This document shows, one piece after another, positions 33,543 to 42,307 of a stretch of DNA of 64,000 nt; position 1 is the stretch's first letter; each line of letters opens with the position of its first letter. The stretch lies in assembly GCF_013407935.1 (NCBI RefSeq), contig NZ_JACBZU010000001.1:1-64000 (forward strand), written 5' to 3'. The position numbers and the translations under genes were made by a program. The notes beneath the pieces are model-generated. The model was not told the DNA's origin. It made no database searches and saw only the letters and a program-made list of their open reading frames with translations. This DNA comes from Allomuricauda sp. ARW1Y1. GTDB taxonomy: Bacteria; Bacteroidota; Bacteroidia; Flavobacteriales; Flavobacteriaceae.

Positions 33543-34337
33543 ATGAAAATAGCCATCATAGGAGCAGGGAATTTGGGATTGGCCATTGCCAAGGGCATTT
33601 TGCATAGCAATGGAGCCACCACCATGTACCTCACCAAACGGAATACGAAATCCATTCAGGAATTTGAAAAGTATGGAATCGTAACCGTAACCTCGGACAA
33701 CCAAGAAGCCGTAAAAAATTCAGATATCCTGATTTTTGCGGTGCAACCCGGTCAATTTGTTTCCATTTTGAAAGAGACCAAGGACCTTCTGACCGAAAAA
33801 CACGTAATCATAAGCACCATTACAGGTTTCCGTATCCCCAAAATAGAGGAAATCATCGGTTCGGATAAATTTATCATCCGAAGCATGCCCAATACCGCTA
33901 TTTCGGTAGGTAAATCCATGACCTGTATTTGCAGCAACGAACTGGGCAAAAAACGGATTGATTTGGCAAAGGCCATTTTTAACCGAATGGGCCACACCAT
34001 GGAAATTCCGGAAGACCAAATGCAAGCGGCAACGGTCATCTGTGCCAGTGGCATCGCTTTTTGGATGCGTTTGATTCGAGCCACAACACAAGGAGCCATT
34101 CAATTAGGTTTTGATGCAAAAGAAGCCCAAGAGCTGGCCATGCACACCTGCAACGGAGCAGCCAGTCTGTTGATTGAATCCGGCAGCCATCCTGAAGAAG
34201 AAATTGATCGGGTGACCACACCAAAGGGATGCACCATTGAAGGTTTGAACGAAATGGAGCATCAAGGTTTGAGCTCATCCTTGATCCGGGGAATTGTATC
34301 CTCATTCGAAAAAATCAGTGAAATCAGAAAAGGATAA
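33543..34337 (+). CDS. proC: Pyrroline-5-carboxylate reductase
   Basis: The 264-residue enzyme starts with the NAD(P) fold AIIGAGNLGLAIAKGIL and ends with the C-terminal dimerisation part that carries GCTIEGLNEME, the place of the conserved ProC signature. It reduces pyrroline-5-carboxylate to proline in the cytosol. Its place within the arg locus links proline formation to arginine intermediates, for instance by use of glutamate semialdehyde or of ornithine-derived pyrroline. This arrangement is known in Bacteroidota. The gap to argD is filled by a repeat. Confidence 0.93.
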   Translation: MKIAIIGAGNLGLAIAKGILHSNGATTMYLTKRNTKSIQEFEKYGIVTVTSDNQEAVKNSDILIFAVQPGQFVSILKETKDLLTEKHVIISTITGFRIPKIEEIIGSDKFIIRSMPNTAISVGKSMTCICSNELGKKRIDLAKAIFNRMGHTMEIPEDQMQAATVICASGIAFWMRLIRATTQGAIQLGFDAKEAQELAMHTCNGAASLLIESGSHPEEEIDRVTTPKGCTIEGLNEMEHQGLSSSLIRGIVSSFEKISEIRKG

Positions 34338-34353
34338 AAATGTTAGGTCGAGC

Positions 34354-34454
34354 TGTCATATCGAGCGAAATCGAGATGCGAGACCTTTATTGAAGAAAAA
34401 TATAAAAACACCTCTCGACTGCCTGCCTGCCGAAGGTGGGCGCTCGGGGTGACA
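34354..34454. repeat. Dispersed hairpin repeat in arg locus (copy 4)
   Basis: The element begins CTGTCATATCGAGCGAAATC and ends CTCGGGGTGACA; TGTCA and TGACA are its outer inverted ends, about 100 bp apart, and CTCGACTGCCTGCC lies within. It occupies nearly the whole 128-bp gap between proC and argD. Confidence 0.65.
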
Positions 34455-34465
34455 AGTAAAAGATT

Positions 34466-35614
34466 ATGAAACTATTCGACGTATACCCACTGTACAACGT
34501 CACTCCAGTGAAGGCCAAGGGCATAGAAGTCTGGGACGACAAAGGGGAAAAATATTTGGATTTTTATGGCGGTCACGCCGTAATTTCAATCGGACATACC
34601 CATCCGCATTACGTAAAGCGAATCAAAGAACAACTGGAACAGATGGCGTTCTATAGCAATTCGGTCCAAAATCCGCTTCAAAGCGCATTGGCCGAAAAGT
34701 TGGGCCAAATGTCAGGATGTGAAGATTACGACCTATTTATGTGCAATTCTGGGGCCGAAGCCAACGAAAACGCACTGAAAATGGCCTCGTTCCACACTGG
34801 AAAATCAAAAGTGATCGCTTTTACCAATAGTTTTCATGGAAGGACCTCGGCTGCCGTTGCTGCAACGGACAATCCGAGCATAAATGCGCCCATCAACAAA
34901 CAGCAAGAAGTCACTTTTTTGCCCTTGAACGATGTTGATGCCTTTGAAAAAGCTATTGAAAGTGATTCATACTGTGCCGTTATCATAGAAGCTATTCAAG
35001 GCGTTGGTGGTTTGGATGAACCGACTACCAAATTTTTCCAGTTCATCGCCAAAAAGTGCAAAGAAAACAACGTGGTTCTTATTGCCGATGAAGTACAGTC
35101 CGGTTACGGACGAAGTGGTAAGTTCTTCGCTTTTCAGCACCATTTGGACACTGAGCGGAGTCGAGGTGTACAACCCGACATTATTTCGATTGCCAAGGGT
35201 ATGGGCAATGGTTTTCCAGTTGGTGGTATTTTGATCCACGAATCCTTTAAACCCTCCTATGGACTTTTGGGCACCACCTTTGGTGGCAACCATTTGGCTT
35301 GTGCAGCGAGCTTGGCCGTGTTGGAAGTGCTAGAGGATGAAAATTTGATGGCCAATGCGGCAAAGCTTGGTTCGTACTTCCAAGAAAAGGCAGCGGAGAT
35401 TCCCGAAATCAAAAAAGTAAAAGGCAGAGGACTTATGATTGGATTGGAGTTTGATTTTGAGGTGGCGGACCTCCGCAAGAAAATGATTTTGGAGCAACAC
35501 ATGTTCACAGGAAGTGCCAAAAACAAGAAATTGTTACGATTCCTCCCTGCGTTGAACATCACCAAAGAAGATATAGACTTATTTTTTGAAGCCCTCAAAA
35601 AAGCATTATCATGA
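34466..35614 (+). CDS. argD: Acetylornithine/succinylornithine aminotransferase
   Basis: The 382-residue protein is a class III aminotransferase: CNSGAEANENALK binds PLP phosphate, IIEAIQGVGG and LIADEVQSGYGR are core strands, and ISIAKGMGNGFPVGG carries the PLP Lys. It transfers an amino group from glutamate to N-acylglutamate semialdehyde, giving N-acylornithine. Length matches ArgD. The ATG of the next gene overlaps its stop by 4 bp, so argD, argF', the SDR, argB and argE form one tightly coupled block. Confidence 0.94.
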   Translation: MKLFDVYPLYNVTPVKAKGIEVWDDKGEKYLDFYGGHAVISIGHTHPHYVKRIKEQLEQMAFYSNSVQNPLQSALAEKLGQMSGCEDYDLFMCNSGAEANENALKMASFHTGKSKVIAFTNSFHGRTSAAVAATDNPSINAPINKQQEVTFLPLNDVDAFEKAIESDSYCAVIIEAIQGVGGLDEPTTKFFQFIAKKCKENNVVLIADEVQSGYGRSGKFFAFQHHLDTERSRGVQPDIISIAKGMGNGFPVGGILIHESFKPSYGLLGTTFGGNHLACAASLAVLEVLEDENLMANAAKLGSYFQEKAAEIPEIKKVKGRGLMIGLEFDFEVADLRKKMILEQHMFTGSAKNKKLLRFLPALNITKEDIDLFFEALKKALS

Positions 35615-36549
35615 AGCACTATTTATCCATTAACGATATTGATTCCCTCCCCGACTGGGTGGACGAAGCCATTACCCTTAAAAAAGACCCGTACCTATTT
35701 GAATCCTTGGGCAAGCGAAAAACCATTTGTCTGTTGTTTTTCAACAATAGCCTTAGAACACGCTTGAGTACGCAAAAAGCGGCCATGCATTTGGGCATGG
35801 AAGTGATGATCATGAATTTTGGCAACGAAGGCTGGGTTTTGGAATATGGTGATGGTACCGTGATGGACCAAGGTACTTCCGAACATATCAAGGAAGCGGC
35901 CCAAGTGGTCTCCCAATATGCCGATATTGTCGCCATTAGGGCATTTGCAGGGCTAGTGGACAGGGAAAAAGACGAAGCCGAAGAAGTCATTACCGGATTT
36001 GCCAAATATGCCACCATCCCTGTGGTCAATATGGAAAGTTCGGTGGGGCATCCGCTCCAAGCGTTGGCCGATGCCATTACTTTGAAAGAAAACGAAACCA
36101 AGAAAAGGCCCAAAGTGGTCCTTTCGTGGGCACCACATCCCAAGGCCTTGCCACATGCAGTGGCCAATTCGTTTGTACAGATGATGAAATTGCAGGATGC
36201 CGATTTTGTGATTACCCATCCCGAAGGATACGAACTCAATCCGGAATTGACACAAGGCTGCCAAATCGAATTCAATCAAGATAAAGCATTGGAAGATGCC
36301 GATTTCGTTTACGTGAAAAACTGGAGCAGTTATTCCCAGTACGGCAAAGTACTCAGCTGGGACACCAACTGGACCATGACCCAACAAAAATTGGGTCATG
36401 CCAAATTTATGCACTGCCTCCCCGTTCGCCGGAACATGATCGTGGAAGATGCCGTTTTGGATGGTGACCAATCCTTAGTGGTGCAACAAGCCAAAAACCG
36501 AGTCTTTTCCGCACAGCTAGTCTTGAAAAAAATATTGGAGAACTTATGA
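35611..36549 (+). CDS. argF': N-acylornithine carbamoyltransferase (acetyl- or succinyl-ornithine type)
   Basis: The 312-residue enzyme is a transcarbamoylase variant: NNSLRTRLSTQ replaces the usual STRTR loop, VGHPLQALAD is the carbamoyl phosphate/substrate part, and HCLPVRRN is the ornithine side. This pattern is that of the Bacteroidota/Xanthomonas enzymes that use N-acylated ornithine, not free ornithine. As I recall, a Glu or Pro just before the EH of TxEH decides between acetyl- and succinyl-ornithine; here the residue is Ser (TSEHIKEAA), so I cannot assign the substrate. Product is N-acylcitrulline, to be deacylated by ArgE. Overlaps its neighbours by 4 bp on both sides. Confidence 0.88.
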   Translation: MKHYLSINDIDSLPDWVDEAITLKKDPYLFESLGKRKTICLLFFNNSLRTRLSTQKAAMHLGMEVMIMNFGNEGWVLEYGDGTVMDQGTSEHIKEAAQVVSQYADIVAIRAFAGLVDREKDEAEEVITGFAKYATIPVVNMESSVGHPLQALADAITLKENETKKRPKVVLSWAPHPKALPHAVANSFVQMMKLQDADFVITHPEGYELNPELTQGCQIEFNQDKALEDADFVYVKNWSSYSQYGKVLSWDTNWTMTQQKLGHAKFMHCLPVRRNMIVEDAVLDGDQSLVVQQAKNRVFSAQLVLKKILENL

Positions 36550-37292
36550 AATTAAAGGACAAGGTCTGTATTGTAACCGGTGCAACAAGTGGAATGGGCA
36601 AAGCCATTGCCCAAGGACTCTCGTCCGAAGGAGCACGTTTGGTGCTTTCGGGCAGGAATAAGGAAAGTGGCCAAGCTTTGGAAAACAGCTTGGAACATGC
36701 TGTATTTGTTCCAGGGGATGTTACGGAGCCTTCCTACAACAAAAAGCTGGTGGATACGGCTTTGGAAACCTATGGTCAATTGGACATCCTTTCATTGAAC
36801 GCAGGTGTTCTGGGATTGGGCAATGTGATGGAACTACCTATCGAAACGTGGCACAACGCCATCAACACCAATTTGAGTGCTCTCTTTTATCTTTGTAAGT
36901 ACGCACTGCCCATCTTACAGCAACAACCTCAAGGCAATATTTTGATCAATGCTTCTATAGCGGCCTTCAAAAGTTTCCCAAATCATCCAGCCTATTGTGC
37001 TTCCAAAGCGGGAGCCGTAGCGCTAATGAAGCAAATGGCGGTGGACTACGCTCCAAACATCCGTGTAAACGCCATTTGTCCTGGGCCAGTGGATACGCCC
37101 TTGCTGTGGGAATCGGTCAAGGCTTTTGAACATCCTGAAACTGCCGTAGAACATGCGAAAAGGACTACACTGTTAAAAAGGTTGGGTACCCCTCAAGATA
37201 TTACTAAACTTGTGCTTTTTTTGGTTTCGGATGACAGTTCATGGATCACTGGAACCACAGTAACCATTGATGGAGGGATTATAAACACATAA
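36546..37292 (+). CDS. Short-chain dehydrogenase/reductase inside the arg block
   Basis: The 248-residue protein is a classical SDR: VTGATSGMGKAIAQ binds the cofactor, LSLNAGV is the NNAG-like strand, NASIAAF holds the catalytic Ser and AYCASKAG the Tyr-x3-Lys pair; ICPGPVDTPL follows. The substrate is unknown. Its start overlaps argF' by 4 bp and its stop is 1 bp before argB, so it is translated with the arginine enzymes, yet no step of the pathway needs it. It may be a passenger, or reduce a side product such as a semialdehyde. Confidence 0.9.
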   Translation: MKLKDKVCIVTGATSGMGKAIAQGLSSEGARLVLSGRNKESGQALENSLEHAVFVPGDVTEPSYNKKLVDTALETYGQLDILSLNAGVLGLGNVMELPIETWHNAINTNLSALFYLCKYALPILQQQPQGNILINASIAAFKSFPNHPAYCASKAGAVALMKQMAVDYAPNIRVNAICPGPVDTPLLWESVKAFEHPETAVEHAKRTTLLKRLGTPQDITKLVLFLVSDDSSWITGTTVTIDGGIINT

Positions 37293-37293
37293 A

Positions 37294-38073
37294 ATGAAAC
37301 AAAAATTATCCGTAGTAAAAATTGGCGGAAACCTGATAGAAGATGCCGAAGGATGCAAACAAGTATTGGACCTGTTCGCTAAAATGGACGGCAACAAAAT
37401 TTTGGTTCACGGTGGTGGCAACAAGGCCACCGAGTTGGCCAATCAATTGGGGGTAGAATCCAAAATGGTCAACGGACGGCGAATCACCAATGCCGAGACC
37501 TTGGATATTGCCCTAATGGTCTATGGCGGCTTGGTCAGTAAAAAAATCGTGGCCAAATTACAGGCACTTGGTACCGATGCCATCGGAATGAGCGGTGCAG
37601 ATGCCAATGCCATTCGCGCCCACAAAAGGCCTAAAAAAAATGTGGATTTCGGTTTTGTCGGCGATGTAGATATGGTGAATACCTACGGAATCTTTAAATT
37701 GTTGCAAGCAGGGTTCACGCCTATTTTTTGTGCACTTACCCACGACGGAAAAGGGCAACTGTTCAATACCAATGCGGATACCATTGCCGCTGAATTGGCC
37801 ATTGCCATGTCCGATCAGTTTGAGACCACCCTTTACTATTGTTTCGAAAAAAAAGGAGTATTGCAAGATGTGGAGGACGAAAACTCCGTGATCCATCATA
37901 TCGATTCCAAGGGGTATGACGAACTCTTGGCCTACGGCATCATTGCGGATGGTATGCTTCCCAAGTTGCACAACTGCTTTTATGCCCTACGCAACCATGT
38001 ATCCAAAGTATGCGTGGGAAACACCAATATGTTGGAAGCAGATAACTCAGATTACACCACATTGACCTTATGA
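37294..38073 (+). CDS. argB: N-acetylglutamate kinase
   Basis: The 259-residue protein begins with VVKIGGNLIED and has VHGGGNKATELA, the glycine loops of the amino acid kinase fold; NGRRITNAETLDI matches the acylglutamate site. It phosphorylates N-acylglutamate with ATP, the second step. The short length and lack of an N-terminal helix point to the arginine-insensitive dimeric type, as in E. coli, so feedback control may act on the acyltransferase or on the leader instead. The next gene overlaps its stop by 4 bp. Confidence 0.94.
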   Translation: MKQKLSVVKIGGNLIEDAEGCKQVLDLFAKMDGNKILVHGGGNKATELANQLGVESKMVNGRRITNAETLDIALMVYGGLVSKKIVAKLQALGTDAIGMSGADANAIRAHKRPKKNVDFGFVGDVDMVNTYGIFKLLQAGFTPIFCALTHDGKGQLFNTNADTIAAELAIAMSDQFETTLYYCFEKKGVLQDVEDENSVIHHIDSKGYDELLAYGIIADGMLPKLHNCFYALRNHVSKVCVGNTNMLEADNSDYTTLTL

Positions 38074-39140
38074 ACATCAATCAAGAAATAGTAACGGAAA
38101 AAGCCATTGACCTGCTGAAAAAACTCATCAGCACACCATCCTTCTCAGGTGAAGAAGATAAAACAGGGGATGCCATTGAGGGTTTTTTACAAGGTTTTGG
38201 AGTGAAAACCCATCGCCAATACAATAATATTTATGCGTTCAACAAGCATTTTGATGAGCGCAAACCAACACTGTTGCTCAATTCACATCACGATACGGTA
38301 AAGCCGAACAGCGCCTACACCAAGGACCCTTTTGATGCTCATATCGAAGACGGAAAATTGTATGGCTTGGGCAGTAACGATGCTGGTGGATGTCTGGTTT
38401 CGCTGTTGACCACTTTCGTTCATTTTTACGAGAAAGAAAACTTGAGCCACAATATCATCATGGCAGCGACTGCGGAAGAGGAGGATGCAGGCGAAAAAAG
38501 TATCAGGGCATTGCTCCCCATTCTTCCCAACATTGATGTTGCCATTGTGGGCGAGCCCACTTTAATGGATTTGGCCATTGCCGAAAAGGGATTGGTGGTT
38601 TTTGACGGTGTTGTGGAAGGAACCCCATCACATGCAGCTCATCCCAACGATAACAACTGTATTTACAACGCGATTGAAACCTTGCAGTGGTTTCGGGATT
38701 ACTCCTTTGAAAAGGTATCGGAGGCATTGGGCGAAGTCAAACTGACCGTTACCCAGATCAATGCGGGCAAACAGCACAATGTGGTTCCAGCACAAGTGGA
38801 TTTGGTCATTGATGTGCGTGTGAACGATTGTTACAGCAATCAGGAAATCGCAGATATCCTGCAAAAGGAAGCGCCTTGCAAATTAACGCCTCGTTCTTTG
38901 CGATTGAACTCCTCCTGCATTGACCCCGACCACGAGTTGGTGAAAAGTGGATTGGCCCTAGGGCGAAAAACCTACGGTTCACCAACGCTTTCAGACCAAG
39001 CGGCATTGACCTGCCAATCAGTAAAATTGGGTCCTGGGGACAGTACGCGGTCACACTCGGCAAATGAATATATTTTTGTAAGGGAAATTGAGGAGGGCAT
39101 AGATCTTTACATTAAAATCCTGACGGGATTTTTACAGTAA
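38070..39140 (+). CDS. argE: M20-family acylornithine/acylcitrulline deacylase
   Basis: The 356-residue enzyme shows the dizinc M20 pattern: NSHHDTVKPN and LGSNDAGG carry His and Asp ligands, and ATAEEEDAGEKS carries the general base Glu-Glu pair. In this pathway it removes the acyl group from N-acylcitrulline, and perhaps from N-acylornithine, to give the free amino acid. It is the last gene of the coupled block; argH follows after a repeat-filled 93-bp gap. Length fits the Bacteroidota group. Confidence 0.92.
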   Translation: MNINQEIVTEKAIDLLKKLISTPSFSGEEDKTGDAIEGFLQGFGVKTHRQYNNIYAFNKHFDERKPTLLLNSHHDTVKPNSAYTKDPFDAHIEDGKLYGLGSNDAGGCLVSLLTTFVHFYEKENLSHNIIMAATAEEEDAGEKSIRALLPILPNIDVAIVGEPTLMDLAIAEKGLVVFDGVVEGTPSHAAHPNDNNCIYNAIETLQWFRDYSFEKVSEALGEVKLTVTQINAGKQHNVVPAQVDLVIDVRVNDCYSNQEIADILQKEAPCKLTPRSLRLNSSCIDPDHELVKSGLALGRKTYGSPTLSDQAALTCQSVKLGPGDSTRSHSANEYIFVREIEEGIDLYIKILTGFLQ

Positions 39141-39153
39141 AAAAACGAAACTT

Positions 39154-39222
39154 GGGCCCTGAGCGAAGTCGAAGAGCCATATATATCGAAATTATAAGAT
39201 TCCCACCTTCGCGGGAATGACA
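39154..39222. repeat. Dispersed hairpin repeat in arg locus (copy 5)
   Basis: The gap between argE and argH holds GGGCCCTGAGCGAAGTCGAA, similar to copy 3, and a stem ATTCCCaC-cttc-GcGGGAAT (39199-39218) similar to copy 1. The two parts of different copies thus combine here. Confidence 0.7.
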
Positions 39223-39233
39223 AAAGAAAAACT

Positions 39234-40517
39234 ATGAAACTCTGGGACAAAGGATTCAGCACTGATAAAAAAATAGACCACTTTACAGTGGGAAACGACC
39301 GTGAACTGGATTTGGTCTTGGCCAAATACGATGTCATCGCTTCCAAAGCCCACGCCAAAATGTTGGGCAAGGTGGGGTTGATTACCCAAGACGAGGCCAA
39401 AGATTTGGTAAAAGCATTGGATACCATTGCCAAGGACATTGAAAAGGGCAAGTTCAGTATTGAGAATGATTTTGAGGACATGCACTCCAAAATCGAGTTT
39501 ATGCTGACCGAAAAATTGGGGGATACCGGTAAAAAAATCCATTCCGCCCGTTCCCGAAACGATCAAGTGCTCGTGGCCATGCAATTATTCTTGAAAGATG
39601 AGTTGACCGAAATCAAACAGCAAGTAAAAACCCTGTTCGATTTGTTGATAAAGCTAGCGGACAAGCATCAAAAAGTATTGCTGCCAGGTTACACCCATTT
39701 GCAGATTGCCATGCCCTCCTCTTTTGGACTTTGGTTTTCCGCCTATGCGGAGAGCTTAATAGACGATTTGTACTTTGTACAAGCGGCTTACAAAGTAGCC
39801 GATCAAAATCCGCTGGGCAGTGCAGCAGGTTATGGAAGCTCCTTCCCCATTGATAGAAGTTTCACCACGAAAGAAATGGACTTTGCCACGCAAAAATACA
39901 ATGTGGTCTCCGCCCAAATGGGACGTGGAAAAGTGGAAAAAGCAACCGCCTTTGGAATTTCCAGCGTTGCCGCCACGCTTTCCAAAATGGCCATGGACAT
40001 TTGCCTGTATATGAGCCAAAATTTTGATTTCATTTCTTTTCCAAACGAGCTGACCACGGGTAGTAGCATTATGCCACACAAGAAAAATCCTGATGTTTTT
40101 GAATTGATTCGTGCGAAGTGCAACAAGATTCAGGCAGTCCCCAATCAATTGATCATGATCATGAACAACCTCCCCAGTGGCTACCATCGCGACCTTCAAT
40201 TGGTAAAGGAAGTGATTGTGCCTGCTTTGCAGGACATGCATGCCTGTCTGGAAATGATGACCTTCAGCCTGAAAGAAATCAAGGTGAACAAAAGTATCTT
40301 GGACGACCCCAAGTACGATTACCTATTTAGTGTGGACACCTTGAACGAACTCGTTAAAAGCGGCATGCCCTTTCGGGATGCTTACAAAACCATGGGCAAG
40401 GCCATAGAAAACGGAAACTTTAAACCCAAACGGGACATCGAGCACACCCACGAAGGTAGTTTGGGCAATCTATGTTTGGAGCAGATAAAAGAGAAAATGG
40501 AAAAAGTTTTGGCTTAA
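39234..40517 (+). CDS. argH: Argininosuccinate lyase
   Basis: The 427-residue enzyme has the fumarase/aspartase superfamily signature GSSIMPHKKNPD at about residue 278, HSARSRNDQV early, and the GYTHLQIAMP segment. It splits argininosuccinate into arginine and fumarate in the cytosol, the final step. Bacteroidota ArgH is often slightly shorter than in Proteobacteria, as here. It ends the arg locus; a separate M1 peptidase gene starts 50 bp later on the same strand and could be read through, though its role is unrelated. Confidence 0.95.
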   Translation: MKLWDKGFSTDKKIDHFTVGNDRELDLVLAKYDVIASKAHAKMLGKVGLITQDEAKDLVKALDTIAKDIEKGKFSIENDFEDMHSKIEFMLTEKLGDTGKKIHSARSRNDQVLVAMQLFLKDELTEIKQQVKTLFDLLIKLADKHQKVLLPGYTHLQIAMPSSFGLWFSAYAESLIDDLYFVQAAYKVADQNPLGSAAGYGSSFPIDRSFTTKEMDFATQKYNVVSAQMGRGKVEKATAFGISSVAATLSKMAMDICLYMSQNFDFISFPNELTTGSSIMPHKKNPDVFELIRAKCNKIQAVPNQLIMIMNNLPSGYHRDLQLVKEVIVPALQDMHACLEMMTFSLKEIKVNKSILDDPKYDYLFSVDTLNELVKSGMPFRDAYKTMGKAIENGNFKPKRDIEHTHEGSLGNLCLEQIKEKMEKVLA

Positions 40518-40567
40518 AATGGATACATTAGGTTGAAAATTTAGCCAACGGCTTTCAAATCAAACCT

Positions 40568-42163
40568 ATGTCCGTCAAAAATATACTTCGCCTTTTTCTC
40601 TGTATTGGGATTTTCCAATCCACTCTAGCGCAGGATGTTTATCAAAAAAATGAATCGGTCGATATCCAAAACTATGTTTTTGCGCTTTACTTGAACGATA
40701 CTTCCAACGAAATCAAGGGAGAAACCCAAGTCACCGTGCTGTTCAAGGACAAGCCAGTTCCTTTTTCGTTGGACCTCATCCAAAAATCCGGTCAGTTCGG
40801 CATGCAGGTTTCCGAAGTGATGGACCATGGGTCACAAGCCAACTATACCTTTGCTAACGATAAAATCAATATCGTTCCAAAAAATACCGAGAATTCAATT
40901 CAAACCTACACCATCTCTTACCATGGTATTCCAGAAAGAGGCTTGGTCATCGACACCACCAAATATGGCAAGCGTTCCTTTTTTGGGGATAACTGGCCCA
41001 ACTTGGCAAGGCATTGGTTGCCTTCGGTAGACCATCCGTACGACAAGGCCAGCGTGGCATTTCAAATTACTGCGCCCGACCATTATGATGTGGTGGCAAC
41101 CGGACTAAAAGTGGAGGAAAGCAACTTGGAAAATGGCTATAAGCTCACCATTTACCACGAACCTGCTCCCGTAGCCACCAAGGTGATGACCATTGGGGTC
41201 ACTGAATTTGCCTCCCGATTGTTGGACATGGTGGATGGTATTGAGGTTTCGGCCTGGGTGTACCCACAAAACCGTTTGGAGGGATTTGGTGATTATGCGG
41301 TTGCCAGCAAGGTGCTCGATTATTTTATCGGTACCATTGGACCGTATTCCTATGCCAAATTGGCCAATATGCAGGCCAAAACGCAGTGGGGCGGACTGGA
41401 AAATGCGGGTACCATTGCCTATTTTGAGAATTCGGTCACGGGCAACCAAACTGTGGAGCCTTTGATTGCCCACGAAATTGCCCATCAATGGTTCGGAAAT
41501 TCGGCCACTGAGAAAAGCTGGAACCATGTTTGGCTGAGCGAAGGGTTTGCCACCTACTTCGCCATTTTGTATTTGGAAAGTGAGTACGGCGATGAACGCC
41601 GTAAGCAAGAATTGGCGAAAGACAAGCAACAGATTTTTGAGTATTACAAAAAAAATCCATCTCCCATTGTGGACCTCAGCATTAAAGACCCCATGAAAGT
41701 ACTGAGCACCAATACGTACCAAAAAGGAGGCTGGATATTGAACATGCTTCGCCATAGCTTGGGTGATGGTGTTTTTTGGGAAGGCATCCGAACCTATTAT
41801 GCCCTTTACCAAAATGGCAACGTGCTTACGGACGATTTTCTTACTGTGATGGAAGAGGTTTCGGGCGAGGATTTGGAAGCTTTTTTTGAGCAGTGGTTGT
41901 TTGTTAAGGGGCATCCGCAAATCCAATGGAACTGGGAGTACGGTAACGGAAACATTGACCTGAATGTCATGCAAACCCAAGACCATCATGTATTCCAATT
42001 TCCTTTGGAAATAGGGGTGGTAAAGGATGGAAAGATGACGATAAAAAGCATTGAGGTGACCCAACAAAACCAAAGCTTCTCGTTGGAAAGTACGGAGCGG
42101 CCCGATGCCATAGTGCTGGACCCCAACGAATGGACCTTGTTCGAAGAGGTGGGGAAACCATAA
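40568..42163 (+). CDS. Exported M1-family metallopeptidase
   Basis: The 531-residue protein has a signal peptide (LCIGIFQSTLAQ) and then the aminopeptidase N fold: GGLENAG is the exopeptidase-type substrate motif (GAMEN in classic members), HEIAHQWFGN and the Glu in WLSEGFATY, 18 residues later, bind zinc. It is short relative to aminopeptidase N because it lacks the C-terminal helical domain. It would trim peptides in the periplasm or outside. It follows argH by 50 bp and converges on the T9SS protein gene. Substrate unknown. Confidence 0.9.
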   Translation: MSVKNILRLFLCIGIFQSTLAQDVYQKNESVDIQNYVFALYLNDTSNEIKGETQVTVLFKDKPVPFSLDLIQKSGQFGMQVSEVMDHGSQANYTFANDKINIVPKNTENSIQTYTISYHGIPERGLVIDTTKYGKRSFFGDNWPNLARHWLPSVDHPYDKASVAFQITAPDHYDVVATGLKVEESNLENGYKLTIYHEPAPVATKVMTIGVTEFASRLLDMVDGIEVSAWVYPQNRLEGFGDYAVASKVLDYFIGTIGPYSYAKLANMQAKTQWGGLENAGTIAYFENSVTGNQTVEPLIAHEIAHQWFGNSATEKSWNHVWLSEGFATYFAILYLESEYGDERRKQELAKDKQQIFEYYKKNPSPIVDLSIKDPMKVLSTNTYQKGGWILNMLRHSLGDGVFWEGIRTYYALYQNGNVLTDDFLTVMEEVSGEDLEAFFEQWLFVKGHPQIQWNWEYGNGNIDLNVMQTQDHHVFQFPLEIGVVKDGKMTIKSIEVTQQNQSFSLESTERPDAIVLDPNEWTLFEEVGKP

Positions 42164-42307
42164 TACGTATCAATTCCAAAAGGAACTGGTTTATCTCCCC
42201 TGTAATTTAAATCCAAAAAATACTTCTCCTTTTGACTTAACATGGGGTTGGAAATTTACAACCCATAACGCAGTGGAAAACCAATGGAAAAGATTAGATT
42301 GGATAAA

